64,000 nt of DNA from Afipia birgiae 34632 (GTDB lineage: Bacteria; Pseudomonadota; Alphaproteobacteria; Rhizobiales; Xanthobacteraceae): contig NZ_HG326652.1 of the NCBI RefSeq assembly GCF_000308295.2, forward strand, positions 1,428,392-1,492,391, read 5' to 3'. The position numbers were made by a program, and so were the translations under genes. The first letter of the stretch is position 1. Every line of letters begins with the position of its first letter. The notes under the pieces are model-generated. The model was not told the DNA's origin. It saw only the letters and a list, made by a program, of their open reading frames with translations, and searched no databases. Of the stretch, positions 9,835 through 17,694 are shown in pieces.

Positions 9835-10148
9835 AATAACTGTCCTTGGAAAGCAGGTCTGTTGGAAGGGTTGCCGCGCTTATAACGGCGCGGTGATGAG
9901 ACGGCAAGCTGGTATACCAGAGCCCACCCGGGATGGACGGCATCGCGCCCCCGATACCCCCACAGCACGTTCCTGCCAAGCCCTGCCTTGATTTTATCAA
10001 CCTCTGCCAAGGCTTACTTCGATTTTATCAACATGAACGCTGACTGACCCGGCTGTCACGGCGGGGTTCAGGATCGCAGACCTAGTCTTCTCCGCAGCGA
10101 GGTTCGCGCATCTCACCCACGCCTCGCAAAGAACTCAAGGAGATGACC
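9835..10148. other. intergenic region between ndk and small secreted protein gene
   Basis: 314 bp without a gene. It contains a 6-bp inverted repeat CCGCGC/GCGCGG near 9874-9893 and the tandem 28-bp direct repeat listed separately at 9974-10032. Confidence 0.5.
9974..10032 (+). repeat. tandem 28-bp direct repeat, 31-bp period, upstream of secreted protein gene
   Basis: Two copies, 9974-10001 and 10005-10032, share TGCCAAG at one end and GATTTTATCAAC at the other, with 23 of 28 positions identical. The 31-bp period is close to three helical turns, as for two regulator molecules bound on the same DNA face. They lie 117-175 bp before the start at 10149. Confidence 0.6.
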
Positions 10149-10418
10149 ATGTTGCGCAAACTCGTTCTTGCATGCGCCGCGACCGTGGCTCTTGGCGCGG
10201 CTGCGTTCACCCCGTCCGCCGCGTCCGCCGCGTCCGCGCATGGATGGCACGGCGGGCATGGCGGATGGCACGGCGGCGGTTTCCACCGCGGCTGGGGCGG
10301 ACCGCGCTTTGTCGGCCACCCCGTCTACTTCGGCGGTGGCTATGGCGGCTGCTACGTACGCCGTCTGGTTCCGACCCCGTGGGGCTACCGGTACCGGCTG
10401 GTGAACCGCTGCTATTGA
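10149..10418 (+). CDS. small Gly/His/Tyr-rich secreted protein, copy 1
   Basis: 89 residues: a Sec signal peptide (MLRKLVLACAATVALGAAA, cleavage near SAASA), then a glycine/histidine-rich segment (HGWHGGHGGWHGGGFHRGW), then a conserved tail GGCYVRRLVPTPWGYRYRLV ending in two residues before CY. The ATG at 10149 has AAGGAG six bases upstream and gives the same MLRKL start as copy 2; an ATG at 10143 lies inside the ribosome site. Function unknown. The His-rich segment suggests metal binding. Followed by a strong terminator and a paralogue. Confidence 0.85.
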   Translation: MLRKLVLACAATVALGAAAFTPSAASAASAHGWHGGHGGWHGGGFHRGWGGPRFVGHPVYFGGGYGGCYVRRLVPTPWGYRYRLVNRCY

Positions 10419-10442
10419 TCAGCCTCACCGCTTTCCTGACCT

Positions 10443-10475
10443 GGACCGGCCGCCAAAAGCGGCCGGTTCCTTTTT
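10443..10475 (+). terminator. rho-independent terminator after first secreted protein gene
   Basis: ACCGGCCGC (10445-10453) pairs with GCGGCCGGT (10459-10467) around a short A-rich loop, followed by CC and five T. It separates the two paralogous small genes into independent transcription units. Confidence 0.88.
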
Positions 10476-10581
10476 GTCGCACCCCCGCCCGCGGGACGGA
10501 TCGAACCATCGGCGAGGACGCATCGACAGACATTCAGGGACACCACAACGGCGCCCCGCGCCTAACCGAAGGAGACTTGTC

Positions 10582-10836
10582 ATGTTGCGCAAACTCATTC
10601 TTGGACTGGCTGCTGTCGCTGCTCTGTCCACCACTGCCATGCTTCCCACCGCGGCTTCAGCCAAGGGCTGGAAAGGCGGCTGGCATCATCACGGTCATCA
10701 CCATCACGGCCACTGGGGTGGCGGTTACGGCTACTTCGCTGGCGGATACGGCGGTGGTTATGGCGGCTGCTACGTGAAGCGCCTCGTCGATACGCCGTAT
10801 GGCCTTCGCTACCGCGTGGTCAACGTTTGCTACTAA
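10582..10836 (+). CDS. small Gly/His/Tyr-rich secreted protein, copy 2
   Basis: 84 residues, paralogue of the gene at 10149: signal peptide MLRKLILGLAAVAALSTTA, a histidine run (WHHHGHHHHGHWGGG), glycine/tyrosine repeats, and the shared tail GGCYVKRLVDTPYGLRYRVV ending CY. ATG at 10582 with GGAGA about 7 nt upstream; the longer upstream frame has no ribosome site. Two conserved Cys flank the tail and could form a disulfide. Function unknown; a histidine-rich exported metal binder or envelope protein is possible. Confidence 0.85.
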   Translation: MLRKLILGLAAVAALSTTAMLPTAASAKGWKGGWHHHGHHHHGHWGGGYGYFAGGYGGGYGGCYVKRLVDTPYGLRYRVVNVCY

Positions 10837-10866
10837 GCGGATCGTATCCGCTCCTCCCAGACTTCA

Positions 10867-10900
10867 GCCCCCGGCAGCGACCCTGTTCGGGGGCCTTCTT
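10867..10900 (+). terminator. possible terminator after second secreted protein gene
   Basis: GCCCCCG (10867-10873) and CGGGGGC (10888-10894) form a 7-bp stem with a 14-nt loop, followed by a weak pyrimidine tract. The poor T-run keeps this tentative. Confidence 0.5.
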
Positions 10901-11036
10901 CATCGCGGTTCCATGTTCCCGATACTTCAATTTTTACCGATTGCTCACCATTCAGCACGAATGCCTGAACGAATTTACCTCTGCGGACTTAGTCAGGTGT
11001 AATTTGAAATGATGTTGAGACGAATTGGAACATGCC

Positions 11037-11243
11037 ATGCCAAATCGAGTCGACACGCGGGACATCCATCTCGACCACATTCATAGCGAAGCGGTCTGGC
11101 AAGGCATCGGCGAAAAACTGCGCGATGCACTCAACCGTGAGTCGCCGGACATGTCGCAGCGCCTGCGCGCGCTGATAGCGCGCCTGCCGGAGCTGGACGG
11201 CGAAAAGGCTCCGTCGCTGGTTCCGGGGATGGAAACGCGTTAG
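11037..11243 (+). CDS. small conserved hypothetical protein
   Basis: 68 residues (MPNRVDTRDIHLDHIHSEAV...), soluble, with a charged helical middle (IGEKLRDALN) and no signal peptide or membrane segment. I used the ATG at 11037; a TTG at 11025 is in frame. Similar short proteins with the DTRDIHLDHIHS-type start occur in the Bradyrhizobium group as far as I recall. No function can be given. It stands alone between the secreted protein pair and the ABC-F gene. Confidence 0.65.
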   Translation: MPNRVDTRDIHLDHIHSEAVWQGIGEKLRDALNRESPDMSQRLRALIARLPELDGEKAPSLVPGMETR

Positions 11244-11351
11244 CGCATCTTCTCTCAGCAACCCGGTCGGGCACGCCAAAAGTGCCGCGATCCGTCATAA
11301 AATGACTGACAAAGCTGTTGCGTTCGGCGGCCCGTTTCGTAAAAGCCCGCC

Positions 11352-13214
11352 ATGCTCTCCCTCAATGACATTTCCGTCCGGATTGCCGGACGCCTTTTGA
11401 TCGACCAAAGCACGGTGCAAATCGTACCCGGCGCACGCGTCGGCTTCGTCGGCCGCAACGGCGTCGGCAAATCGACGTTGTTTCACGCCATTCGGGGCGA
11501 ATTGCCGACGGAAACCGGCTCGATTTCGATTCCGCCGCGCTGGCGTGTCGGCAGCCTTGCACAGGAAGCGCCTGACGGTCCCGAAAGCCTGATCGACGTC
11601 GTTCTGAAAGCCGACCTCGAGCGCCACGCGTTGCTGCATGAAGCGGAAACCGCGCACGACCCGCATCGCATCGCGGACATCCAGACTCGGCTTGTGGACA
11701 TCGACGCGCATTCTGCCCCTGCCCGAGCCGCGGCTATTCTCTCAGGTCTCGGTTTCTCCACCGCCGATCAGGCACGCTCCTGCTCGGAGTTCTCCGGGGG
11801 CTGGCGCATGCGTGTGGCGCTTGCGGCGACGCTGTTCGCAGCGCCTGATCTTCTGCTGCTCGACGAGCCGACCAACTACCTCGATCTCGAAGGCACGCTC
11901 TGGCTCGAAGATCATCTTGCGAACTATCCGCGCACCGTGATCGTCATCAGCCACGACCGCGACCTGCTCGATACGTCTGTCGATCAGATCCTGCATCTCG
12001 ATCGCGGCAAGCTCACGCTTTACAAGGGCACCTATTCGTCGTTCGAGGAACAGCGCGCCACCCGCGAGATGCTCGACGCCAAGCACGCCAAGAAACAGAT
12101 GGACGAGCGCAAGCGGTTGCAGGCGTTCGTCGACCGCTTCAAGGCGAAGGCCTCGAAAGCCAAGCAGGCGCAATCGCGCGTCAAGATGCTGGAGCGGATG
12201 AAGCCGGTCACAGCTCTGGTGACACAGGACGTTCGCGAGATCGCGTTTCCGACGCCTGACAAGATTCTCTCACCGCCCATTATCGCAGTGGACGGCGTGT
12301 CGGTCGGATACGATCCGGCGAAACCAGTGCTCAACAACGTCACACTGCGCATCGACAATGACGATCGCATCGCGCTGCTTGGTTCCAACGGCAACGGAAA
12401 ATCGACGCTGGTGAAATTGCTCGCCGGCAAGCTGCCGCCCTTTTCCGGCAAGGTCGTGCGCGCCGACAAGTTATCGGTCGGCTACTTCGCGCAGCACCAG
12501 ACCGACGAACTCGACCTCGACGGTTCGGCTTACGATCACCTGCGCAGGCTGATGCCGCACGAGACGGAAACGAAAGTGCGCGCACGCACCGGCGCCATCG
12601 GATTTTCCGGCAAGGCAGGCGACACAAAGGTCAGTTCATTGTCCGGCGGCGAGAAGGCGCGGCTTCTGCTCGGGCTTGCGACGTTCTACGGCCCGAACAT
12701 GATCATCCTCGACGAGCCGACCAACCATCTGGATATCGACAGCCGCGCGGCACTCGCGGAAGCAATCAACGATTTTCCCGGCGCGATCATTATGGTCTCG
12801 CATGATCGTTATCTGATCGAGGCGTGTGCGGATCAATTGTGGGTGGTGGCGGACCGCGCCGTGACGCCTTACGACGGGGATCTTGACGACTATCGCCGCT
12901 CGGTGCTGACCGCACGCGGCATGCGCGCCTCAAGCCGTGATCGCGCAAGCAACGGTCGCGACAAACCGCAGCGCCCCAAGGAAAAGCGCGTCCCGCTCAA
13001 GCAGAAAATCTCAAATTCTGAAAGCGAGATTGCGCGCATCACCGGCATCATCGAGAAAATCGATGCCGCGCTCGCCCTGCCCGATCTGTTCAAGCGCGAC
13101 CCAAAGCAGGCGGCGCAGCTTACCAAGGCCCGCGCAAGTGCAGCAGACGCGTTGCAACGCGCTGAAGATGAATGGCTGGAAGCAAGTTCGTCCTACGACG
13201 AAGCTGCGAGCTGA
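11352..13214 (+). CDS. ABC-F family ATPase (Uup/EttA-like)
   Basis: 620 residues with two ABC cassettes and no membrane segments, the ABC-F layout of ribosome-associated or energy-sensing ATPases. Walker A motifs are GRNGVGKST (34-42) and GSNGNGKST (344-352). Signatures are FSGGWRMRVALA and LSGGEKARLLLG, and Walker B regions are LLLLDEPTNYLDL and IILDEPTNHLDI. A charged linker of about 80 residues (KKQMDERKRLQAFVDRF) joins them, and a coiled-coil tail (KISNSESEIARITGIIEKID) resembles Uup. Stand-alone unit. Which ABC-F subgroup, and whether it protects from antibiotics or rescues ribosomes, is not decided by sequence alone. Confidence 0.93.
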   Translation: MLSLNDISVRIAGRLLIDQSTVQIVPGARVGFVGRNGVGKSTLFHAIRGELPTETGSISIPPRWRVGSLAQEAPDGPESLIDVVLKADLERHALLHEAETAHDPHRIADIQTRLVDIDAHSAPARAAAILSGLGFSTADQARSCSEFSGGWRMRVALAATLFAAPDLLLLDEPTNYLDLEGTLWLEDHLANYPRTVIVISHDRDLLDTSVDQILHLDRGKLTLYKGTYSSFEEQRATREMLDAKHAKKQMDERKRLQAFVDRFKAKASKAKQAQSRVKMLERMKPVTALVTQDVREIAFPTPDKILSPPIIAVDGVSVGYDPAKPVLNNVTLRIDNDDRIALLGSNGNGKSTLVKLLAGKLPPFSGKVVRADKLSVGYFAQHQTDELDLDGSAYDHLRRLMPHETETKVRARTGAIGFSGKAGDTKVSSLSGGEKARLLLGLATFYGPNMIILDEPTNHLDIDSRAALAEAINDFPGAIIMVSHDRYLIEACADQLWVVADRAVTPYDGDLDDYRRSVLTARGMRASSRDRASNGRDKPQRPKEKRVPLKQKISNSESEIARITGIIEKIDAALALPDLFKRDPKQAAQLTKARASAADALQRAEDEWLEASSSYDEAAS

Positions 13215-13218
13215 AAAA

Positions 13219-13773
13219 CTAAGAGCGCTTTTTCTTCGCAGCGCGCGCGGGCTTCTCCGGCGGCGGCACATCGACACGTTCGATCGACGTCAAGCGGCCC
13301 GACGTGAAGGTATAGGCGCCGGGGCGCGGCCCAGACCGCCAAGTGATCAGCGCCACACGATCACCGCGTTCATTATTCGACAGGTTCACATTGTCGGGCG
13401 CCACAGGAATCGCTCGCGCAACGTCGCACTCGGTATGACCCAGCGCGACCGGAGCCGCGGAGACCTGGCCTTCGGACGATGCATTGGCATCAGCGGGCGT
13501 GCCGGCTACCGGCGCTCCCGGACATTGACCGTCGGAGCTGATCAGGTCGTTCGGCGTCACACCCTTCGACGCGCTCAGCGGTGGTGTCTCAATCGTGCTG
13601 TTGCCGCCTTTGAAAATCCTGCCCGGGCGCGCGAACCATTCCTGATCCTTGAGCGAGAAGTCGGACAGCCCCCCGAGCCCGCTGCACCCGGCAACCATCG
13701 GAGCCACAATCACGAGGGCCGCCAACTGCCGGGCGTGGGTGTTTTTACGCAGGACGCTCAAATTCGTTCTCAC
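13219..13773 (-). CDS. conserved lipoprotein of unknown function
   Basis: 184 residues. A positively charged start and hydrophobic segment end in the lipobox MVAGC (Cys30), so it should be lipid-anchored. The mature part includes SDFSLKDQEWFARPGRIFKG, two further Cys (GQCPGAP, TECDVARA), and a basic tail KPARAAKKKRS. It ends 4 bp from the convergent ABC-F gene. I recognise no enzymatic motif; the family appears confined to Bradyrhizobium-like genomes in my memory. Confidence 0.7.
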   Translation of the reverse strand: MRTNLSVLRKNTHARQLAALVIVAPMVAGCSGLGGLSDFSLKDQEWFARPGRIFKGGNSTIETPPLSASKGVTPNDLISSDGQCPGAPVAGTPADANASSEGQVSAAPVALGHTECDVARAIPVAPDNVNLSNNERGDRVALITWRSGPRPGAYTFTSGRLTSIERVDVPPPEKPARAAKKKRS

Positions 13774-14034
13774 ACCAACTTCAGCGCTTGCTGCGCGTTT
13801 CGGAACCAGACATCACTTAAAGCAAATGCCTAAAGAATCATTTGCGCATCATTTTGCGGCAAGGATGGAACAACTCGCCGATCGCTGCGCACATCCGGCC
13901 TTCCACCATCCCTTTGCGGCACCATGGTGGCTAACCGCCGGTCAGGTCAACGAAAAAAGACTGTATTGTTAACGCCGGACCGGCGCGCAATGCAGCAACA
14001 GAACCGCATTACACGATCATCATCGTGCTTCTGC

Positions 14035-14487
14035 TTACGCCCGCTTCTGCCATTTGCCGCGTTCGTCGGTCTGCCAGTATGTCAGCTCCAAACCGCGCGA
14101 TTTGCCATCCGCCCATGCTGCGCGGGCAACGCCGAGAGCTTCGTCATCGTCACCGTTGAACACGAGGACCACGCGATCATATGTTGCGAAATCCTTGGGC
14201 AGGCCCGCAGCATCGACAACGAACCTGACATTGGCATTGTTTGGATTGCCGTCATCCACAGTGAGAACAACCGGCTGGTTCACGACATTGCTCTCGCGCC
14301 ACGTGCCGTGCGGTAAAAACGAATCTTCGCGATACGTCCACAAATGCGCGTCGAGCGCTTCCGCGCGCTCCTCCGATCCGGTCTGTACCGCGACGCGCCA
14401 GCCGCGCTCAAGGGATTTCTCGAGCAGCGGCGGCAACACCTTCTCAAGTGTCGTGCCTTGCAGATGATAGAACAGGACTTCGGTCAT
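14035..14487 (-). CDS. holC: DNA polymerase III chi subunit
   Basis: 150 residues. The chi subunit links the clamp loader to SSB during replication. Family features: the start MTEVLFYHLQGTTLEKVLPPLLEK, RGWRVAVQTGSEERAEALDAHLW, the short SFLPHGTW loop and QPVVLT. ATG at 14487; the longer upstream frame runs through a repeat element and is not coding. Expected next to pepA in this group, which is what is seen, on the same strand. Confidence 0.93.
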   Translation of the reverse strand: MTEVLFYHLQGTTLEKVLPPLLEKSLERGWRVAVQTGSEERAEALDAHLWTYREDSFLPHGTWRESNVVNQPVVLTVDDGNPNNANVRFVVDAAGLPKDFATYDRVVLVFNGDDDEALGVARAAWADGKSRGLELTYWQTDERGKWQKRA

Positions 14488-14514
14488 CGCGCCTGACCCA
14501 ATCGCATGTTTTGC

Positions 14515-14617
14515 CGTCACCCTGAGCGGCGAAGCCGCCAAGCCTCGAAGGGCGACGGCTCGCGCCCTTATCGCGTCATCCTTCGAGGCCCGCAAGCGTT
14601 CGCACCTCAGGATGACG
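14515..14617. repeat. inverted pair of short intergenic repeats (CGTCATCCTTCGAGG type)
   Basis: A copy beginning CGTCACCCTGAG at 14515 and containing GCCTCGAAGG is mirrored by a copy from 14574 (CGTCATCCTTCGAGG) ending CCTCAGGATGACG at 14617. The pair could fold into a long hairpin in the holC-pepA gap. This sequence type is dispersed in Bradyrhizobium-like genomes (recalled). Confidence 0.7.
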
Positions 14618-14627
14618 ATCCGCTGCT

Positions 14628-16130
14628 CTACTTTTTCGCTTCGTAATTATCCGCCACCAGCCGGTTTAGCAGACGCACGCCGAACCCCGATCCCCAGCTG
14701 CGGTTGAGGTCCGATGCAGGAACGCCCATTGCCGTACCGGCGATGTCGAGATGCGCCCATGGTGTCTCATCGACGAACCGCTGCAGGAACTGCGCAGCTG
14801 TGATCGAACCGCCATTACGGCTGCCGGTGTTCTTCATGTCGGCGAACTGCGAGTCGATCTGTTTGTCGTATTCGGGACCGAGCGGCATGCGCCAGACCCG
14901 CTCGCCGGTCTCCTGCCCCGCCGCGGTCAGCCGCTCCGCAAGCTTGTCGTCGTTCGAGAACATGCCGGCATAGTCAACACCGAGCGCGACCATGATCGCG
15001 CCGGTCAGCGTCGCCAGATCGACCATGAATTTCGGCTTGTGCTTTTTCGCCACATACCAAAGCACGTCGGCCAGCACGAGGCGGCCTTCGGCATCGGTAT
15101 TGATGATCTCGATGGTCTGTCCCGACATCGATGTCACGATGTCGCCGGGCCGCTGCGCGTTGCCGTCCGGCATGTTTTCAACGAGGCCGATCGCGCCGAC
15201 CACATTGACCTTCGCCTTGCGCGCAGCCAGCGCGTGCATCAGACCGACGACACAAGCCGCGCCACCCATGTCGCCCTTCATGTCTTCCATGCTACCGGCC
15301 GGCTTGATCGAAATGCCGCCGGTGTCGAAGCATACGCCCTTGCCGACAAAGGCAATCGGCTGCTCACCCGCCTTGCCACCGCTCCAGCGCATGATGACCA
15401 TGCGGCCATCGTGTTCCGAGCCCTGCGAGACGCCGAGCAACGCTCCCATCCCCAGCTTTGTCATTGCCTTGACGTCGAGAACCTCGACTTTGACGCCAAG
15501 TTTTCGCAACAGCGTCGCGCGCCGCGCGAACTCCGCGGGAAACAGCACGTTCGGCGGTTCGTTGACGAGATCGCGCGCGACCAGCACGCCGTCCACAATA
15601 TGATTCTCAGGGGCAAATGCCTTGCGCGCCGCTGCGACATCGGCGACCGCGACCGAGAACTGCGCACGCAGCGGCGCGTTGTCGCCGTCCTTCTTCGTGG
15701 TCTTGTAGCGGTTGAACCGGTAGGCGCGGAGCCGGACGCCCGATGCGATCGACGCTGCCTGCGATCCTTTCATCGCGCCCGACGGAAGCTCTGCGAGAAT
15801 CGTGACGGCCTCTGTGCCGGCGCTGATCTTGGTCGCGATCTTGCCGCCGAATTTAAGAAAATCGCTGTCCTTGAGCGAAGCGGTCTTGCCGGCACTGACG
15901 ACGATCAGACGGCCGGCCTTGAGGCCCTCCGGTGCCAGAATGTCCATCGTGGAGCCGCACTTCGCCTTGAACTGGTTGGTGGCCGCCGCGCGCTTGACCG
16001 CGTTCGTCGCCGTCCCCAGAGCCTTGATTGTGGCGGGGCCGAATTTCAGCGCTTCGTCGCAAAACACCACCAGAACGCCGCGCGGGGCAGCGGAAAACGG
16101 TACGAAGCCGACCTTCACGGCGTCGGTCAT
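14628..16130 (-). CDS. pepA: leucyl aminopeptidase (M17)
   Basis: 500-residue cytosolic M17 aminopeptidase with two metal ions. Metal and catalytic residues are visible: [17 protein letters not shown] with Lys264 and Asp269, the MKGDMGGA segment, and the family signature [12 protein letters not shown] (344-355). The N-terminal domain starts [15 protein letters not shown] placed the start at the ATG at 16130, which has GGAGGA 7 nt upstream; the in-frame codons before it are not typical. pepA is divergent from the lpt operon, the arrangement also found in enterobacteria. Confidence 0.96.
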   Translation of the reverse strand: MTDAVKVGFVPFSAAPRGVLVVFCDEALKFGPATIKALGTATNAVKRAAATNQFKAKCGSTMDILAPEGLKAGRLIVVSAGKTASLKDSDFLKFGGKIATKISAGTEAVTILAELPSGAMKGSQAASIASGVRLRAYRFNRYKTTKKDGDNAPLRAQFSVAVADVAAARKAFAPENHIVDGVLVARDLVNEPPNVLFPAEFARRATLLRKLGVKVEVLDVKAMTKLGMGALLGVSQGSEHDGRMVIMRWSGGKAGEQPIAFVGKGVCFDTGGISIKPAGSMEDMKGDMGGAACVVGLMHALAARKAKVNVVGAIGLVENMPDGNAQRPGDIVTSMSGQTIEIINTDAEGRLVLADVLWYVAKKHKPKFMVDLATLTGAIMVALGVDYAGMFSNDDKLAERLTAAGQETGERVWRMPLGPEYDKQIDSQFADMKNTGSRNGGSITAAQFLQRFVDETPWAHLDIAGTAMGVPASDLNRSWGSGFGVRLLNRLVADNYEAKK

Positions 16131-16493
16131 AAGCAAATCCTCCAGATAATCGCGGCTTTCGCAGCAAGGGACCAGAATCCAGCGGACGTTCGGATTCGGG
16201 ACATGAGATGACGCACTATGGCGCTTTCGGGTGTGCACTGCCAAGCGCGCCGGAATCGAGGCAAGGATGGCCGCCGCAACTGTGTGCTTTCCCGGAGTGG
16301 CCTTAAAGCAACGATGATGTTTTATTAACCACAGTTAGCGCCCAGCCTCAGGTCGGCCATTTTGTTGACCAATCAAAGGGATGCTATGAAATAAGAATGT
16401 GCCGGAAAGCTCGATTCCGTGCCCTGGGGGAATCTCTCAAGAGATTGGGGCGCGCTCACGAAATCCGGCTGGAGTTGGGGATACCGCTGCCCG
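16131..16493. other. pepA-lpt intergenic region
   Basis: 363 bp between pepA and the lptF remnant. It must hold the divergent promoters; a TTGACC hexamer lies near 16364 on the plus strand. The 71-codon frame from 16397 has no ribosome site worth noting and no recognisable product. Confidence 0.5.
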
Positions 16494-16592
16494 ATGGGGT
16501 CGATCGACACTACTGTTTACCGGATGACCACATCGTCGTCCGCCGGGACTTTCGCGACCGCACGGCTCGTCCGGCGGGCCGCGTTGGCATAA
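16494..16592 (+). pseudogene. lptF: remnant of lptF (LPS export permease), internally deleted
   Basis: In proteobacteria pepA is normally followed divergently by lptF and then lptG. Here only a 32-residue reading frame remains between pepA and lptG. It starts MGSID, as LptF does in related genomes (recalled), and the next bases still resemble the RYIFRTT codons with a compensated one-base deletion and insertion. It then reads TFATARLVRRAALA and stops 13 nt before the lptG start. The roughly 350 residues with six membrane helices are absent. An intact lptF could lie elsewhere in the genome. Confidence 0.55.
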
Positions 16593-16605
16593 GGCGGCTG
16601 CGCAC

Positions 16606-17694
16606 ATGGTAACGACAATTCTCGCACGCTATTTCGCTGCCCGTTTCGTGATCGCGTCGATCGCGACCTTCGGCGCGATCTTCGTGCTGGTCATTACCGT
16701 CGATTATATTGAGTTGATGCGCCGCGCCGGAAGCCTGCCGAATGTGTCGGGCCTATTCGTCGCGCAGACCGCGCTGTTTCGCGTGCCGCTGTCGCTCGAA
16801 AAACTGATGCCGTTCTGCATTCTGATCGGCGCGATGGTATCGTTCCTCGCATTGTCGCGACGGCTCGAACTTGTGGTAGCTCGCGCCTCCGGCATTTCGG
16901 CCTGGCAGTTCATTACCCCTGCGCTGCTCAGCGCGCTCTTGCTCGGCCTCTTCGCAACCGTACTCTATAATCCGATGTCGGCGGAAATGCTGGAACGCGC
17001 CAAGGGCATGGAGACCAAGATCTTCACCGATAGGGCACCAGCCGCTCAGGACGGCGCAGGCTTCTGGCTCAACCAGTCGACCAGCGAAGGACAGAGCATC
17101 ATCAACGCCGCCCGGAGCCAGGGACAAGGCGCGCTTCTGACCGGCATCACGATATTCAGGTATGACCCTTCTGGAATCTTCAGGGAGAGAATCGAGGCAA
17201 AGGAAGCCACTCTTGAACCTGGCCGGTGGGTGTTCAAACAGGTGCGTCGTTACAAGCTCGATAGCCCCGTGGAGGAACTTAACACCCTCACCTTAGGCAC
17301 GAGCCTCACCCCGGCCCAGGTCCGGAACAGCTTCTCTACTCCCGAAACTGTGTCATTTTGGCAACTCCCGGACTACATCAAATCGTCCGAGAACTCCGGC
17401 CAGGCCACAGCAGGTTACCGGCTGCAGTACCAGAAGCTCATCGCGCGCCCGTTTTTATTGGCTGCGATGGTGTTGCTCGCGGCCGCCGTGAGCCTGCGGT
17501 TCTTCCGCTTCGGCGGCGTGCAAAAGATGGTTTTAAGTGGCGTTGCAGCAGGGTTTCTGCTCTATGTCCTGTCGAAAGTAACTGAGGATTTAAGCAAGGC
17601 CGAGTTGATGCATCCGCTCGCTGCCGCGTGGTTGCCCGTTTGTGTGGGCGGCCTCTCGGGATTTTTGGCTTTGCTGTACCAGGAGGACGGGTAG
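16606..17694 (+). CDS. lptG: LPS export ABC transporter permease LptG
   Basis: 362 residues: three membrane helices, a periplasmic jellyroll of about 170 residues, then three more helices, the YjgP/YjgQ fold. With LptF and LptB2 it extracts LPS from the inner membrane. LptG rather than LptF is indicated by the N-terminus LARYFAARFV, by LSRRLELVVARASGISAWQF, by ARPFLLAAMVLLAAAVSLRFFR and by its end LYQEDG directly before lptD. The GTG start of lptD overlaps its TAG stop. Its usual partner gene lptF is missing just upstream. Confidence 0.95.
   Translation: MVTTILARYFAARFVIASIATFGAIFVLVITVDYIELMRRAGSLPNVSGLFVAQTALFRVPLSLEKLMPFCILIGAMVSFLALSRRLELVVARASGISAWQFITPALLSALLLGLFATVLYNPMSAEMLERAKGMETKIFTDRAPAAQDGAGFWLNQSTSEGQSIINAARSQGQGALLTGITIFRYDPSGIFRERIEAKEATLEPGRWVFKQVRRYKLDSPVEELNTLTLGTSLTPAQVRNSFSTPETVSFWQLPDYIKSSENSGQATAGYRLQYQKLIARPFLLAAMVLLAAAVSLRFFRFGGVQKMVLSGVAAGFLLYVLSKVTEDLSKAELMHPLAAAWLPVCVGGLSGFLALLYQEDG

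Noticed and set aside
16397-16612. 71-codon plus-strand frame before lptG
   Set aside because: No ribosome site, no recognisable sequence, and it overlaps the lptF remnant in another frame.
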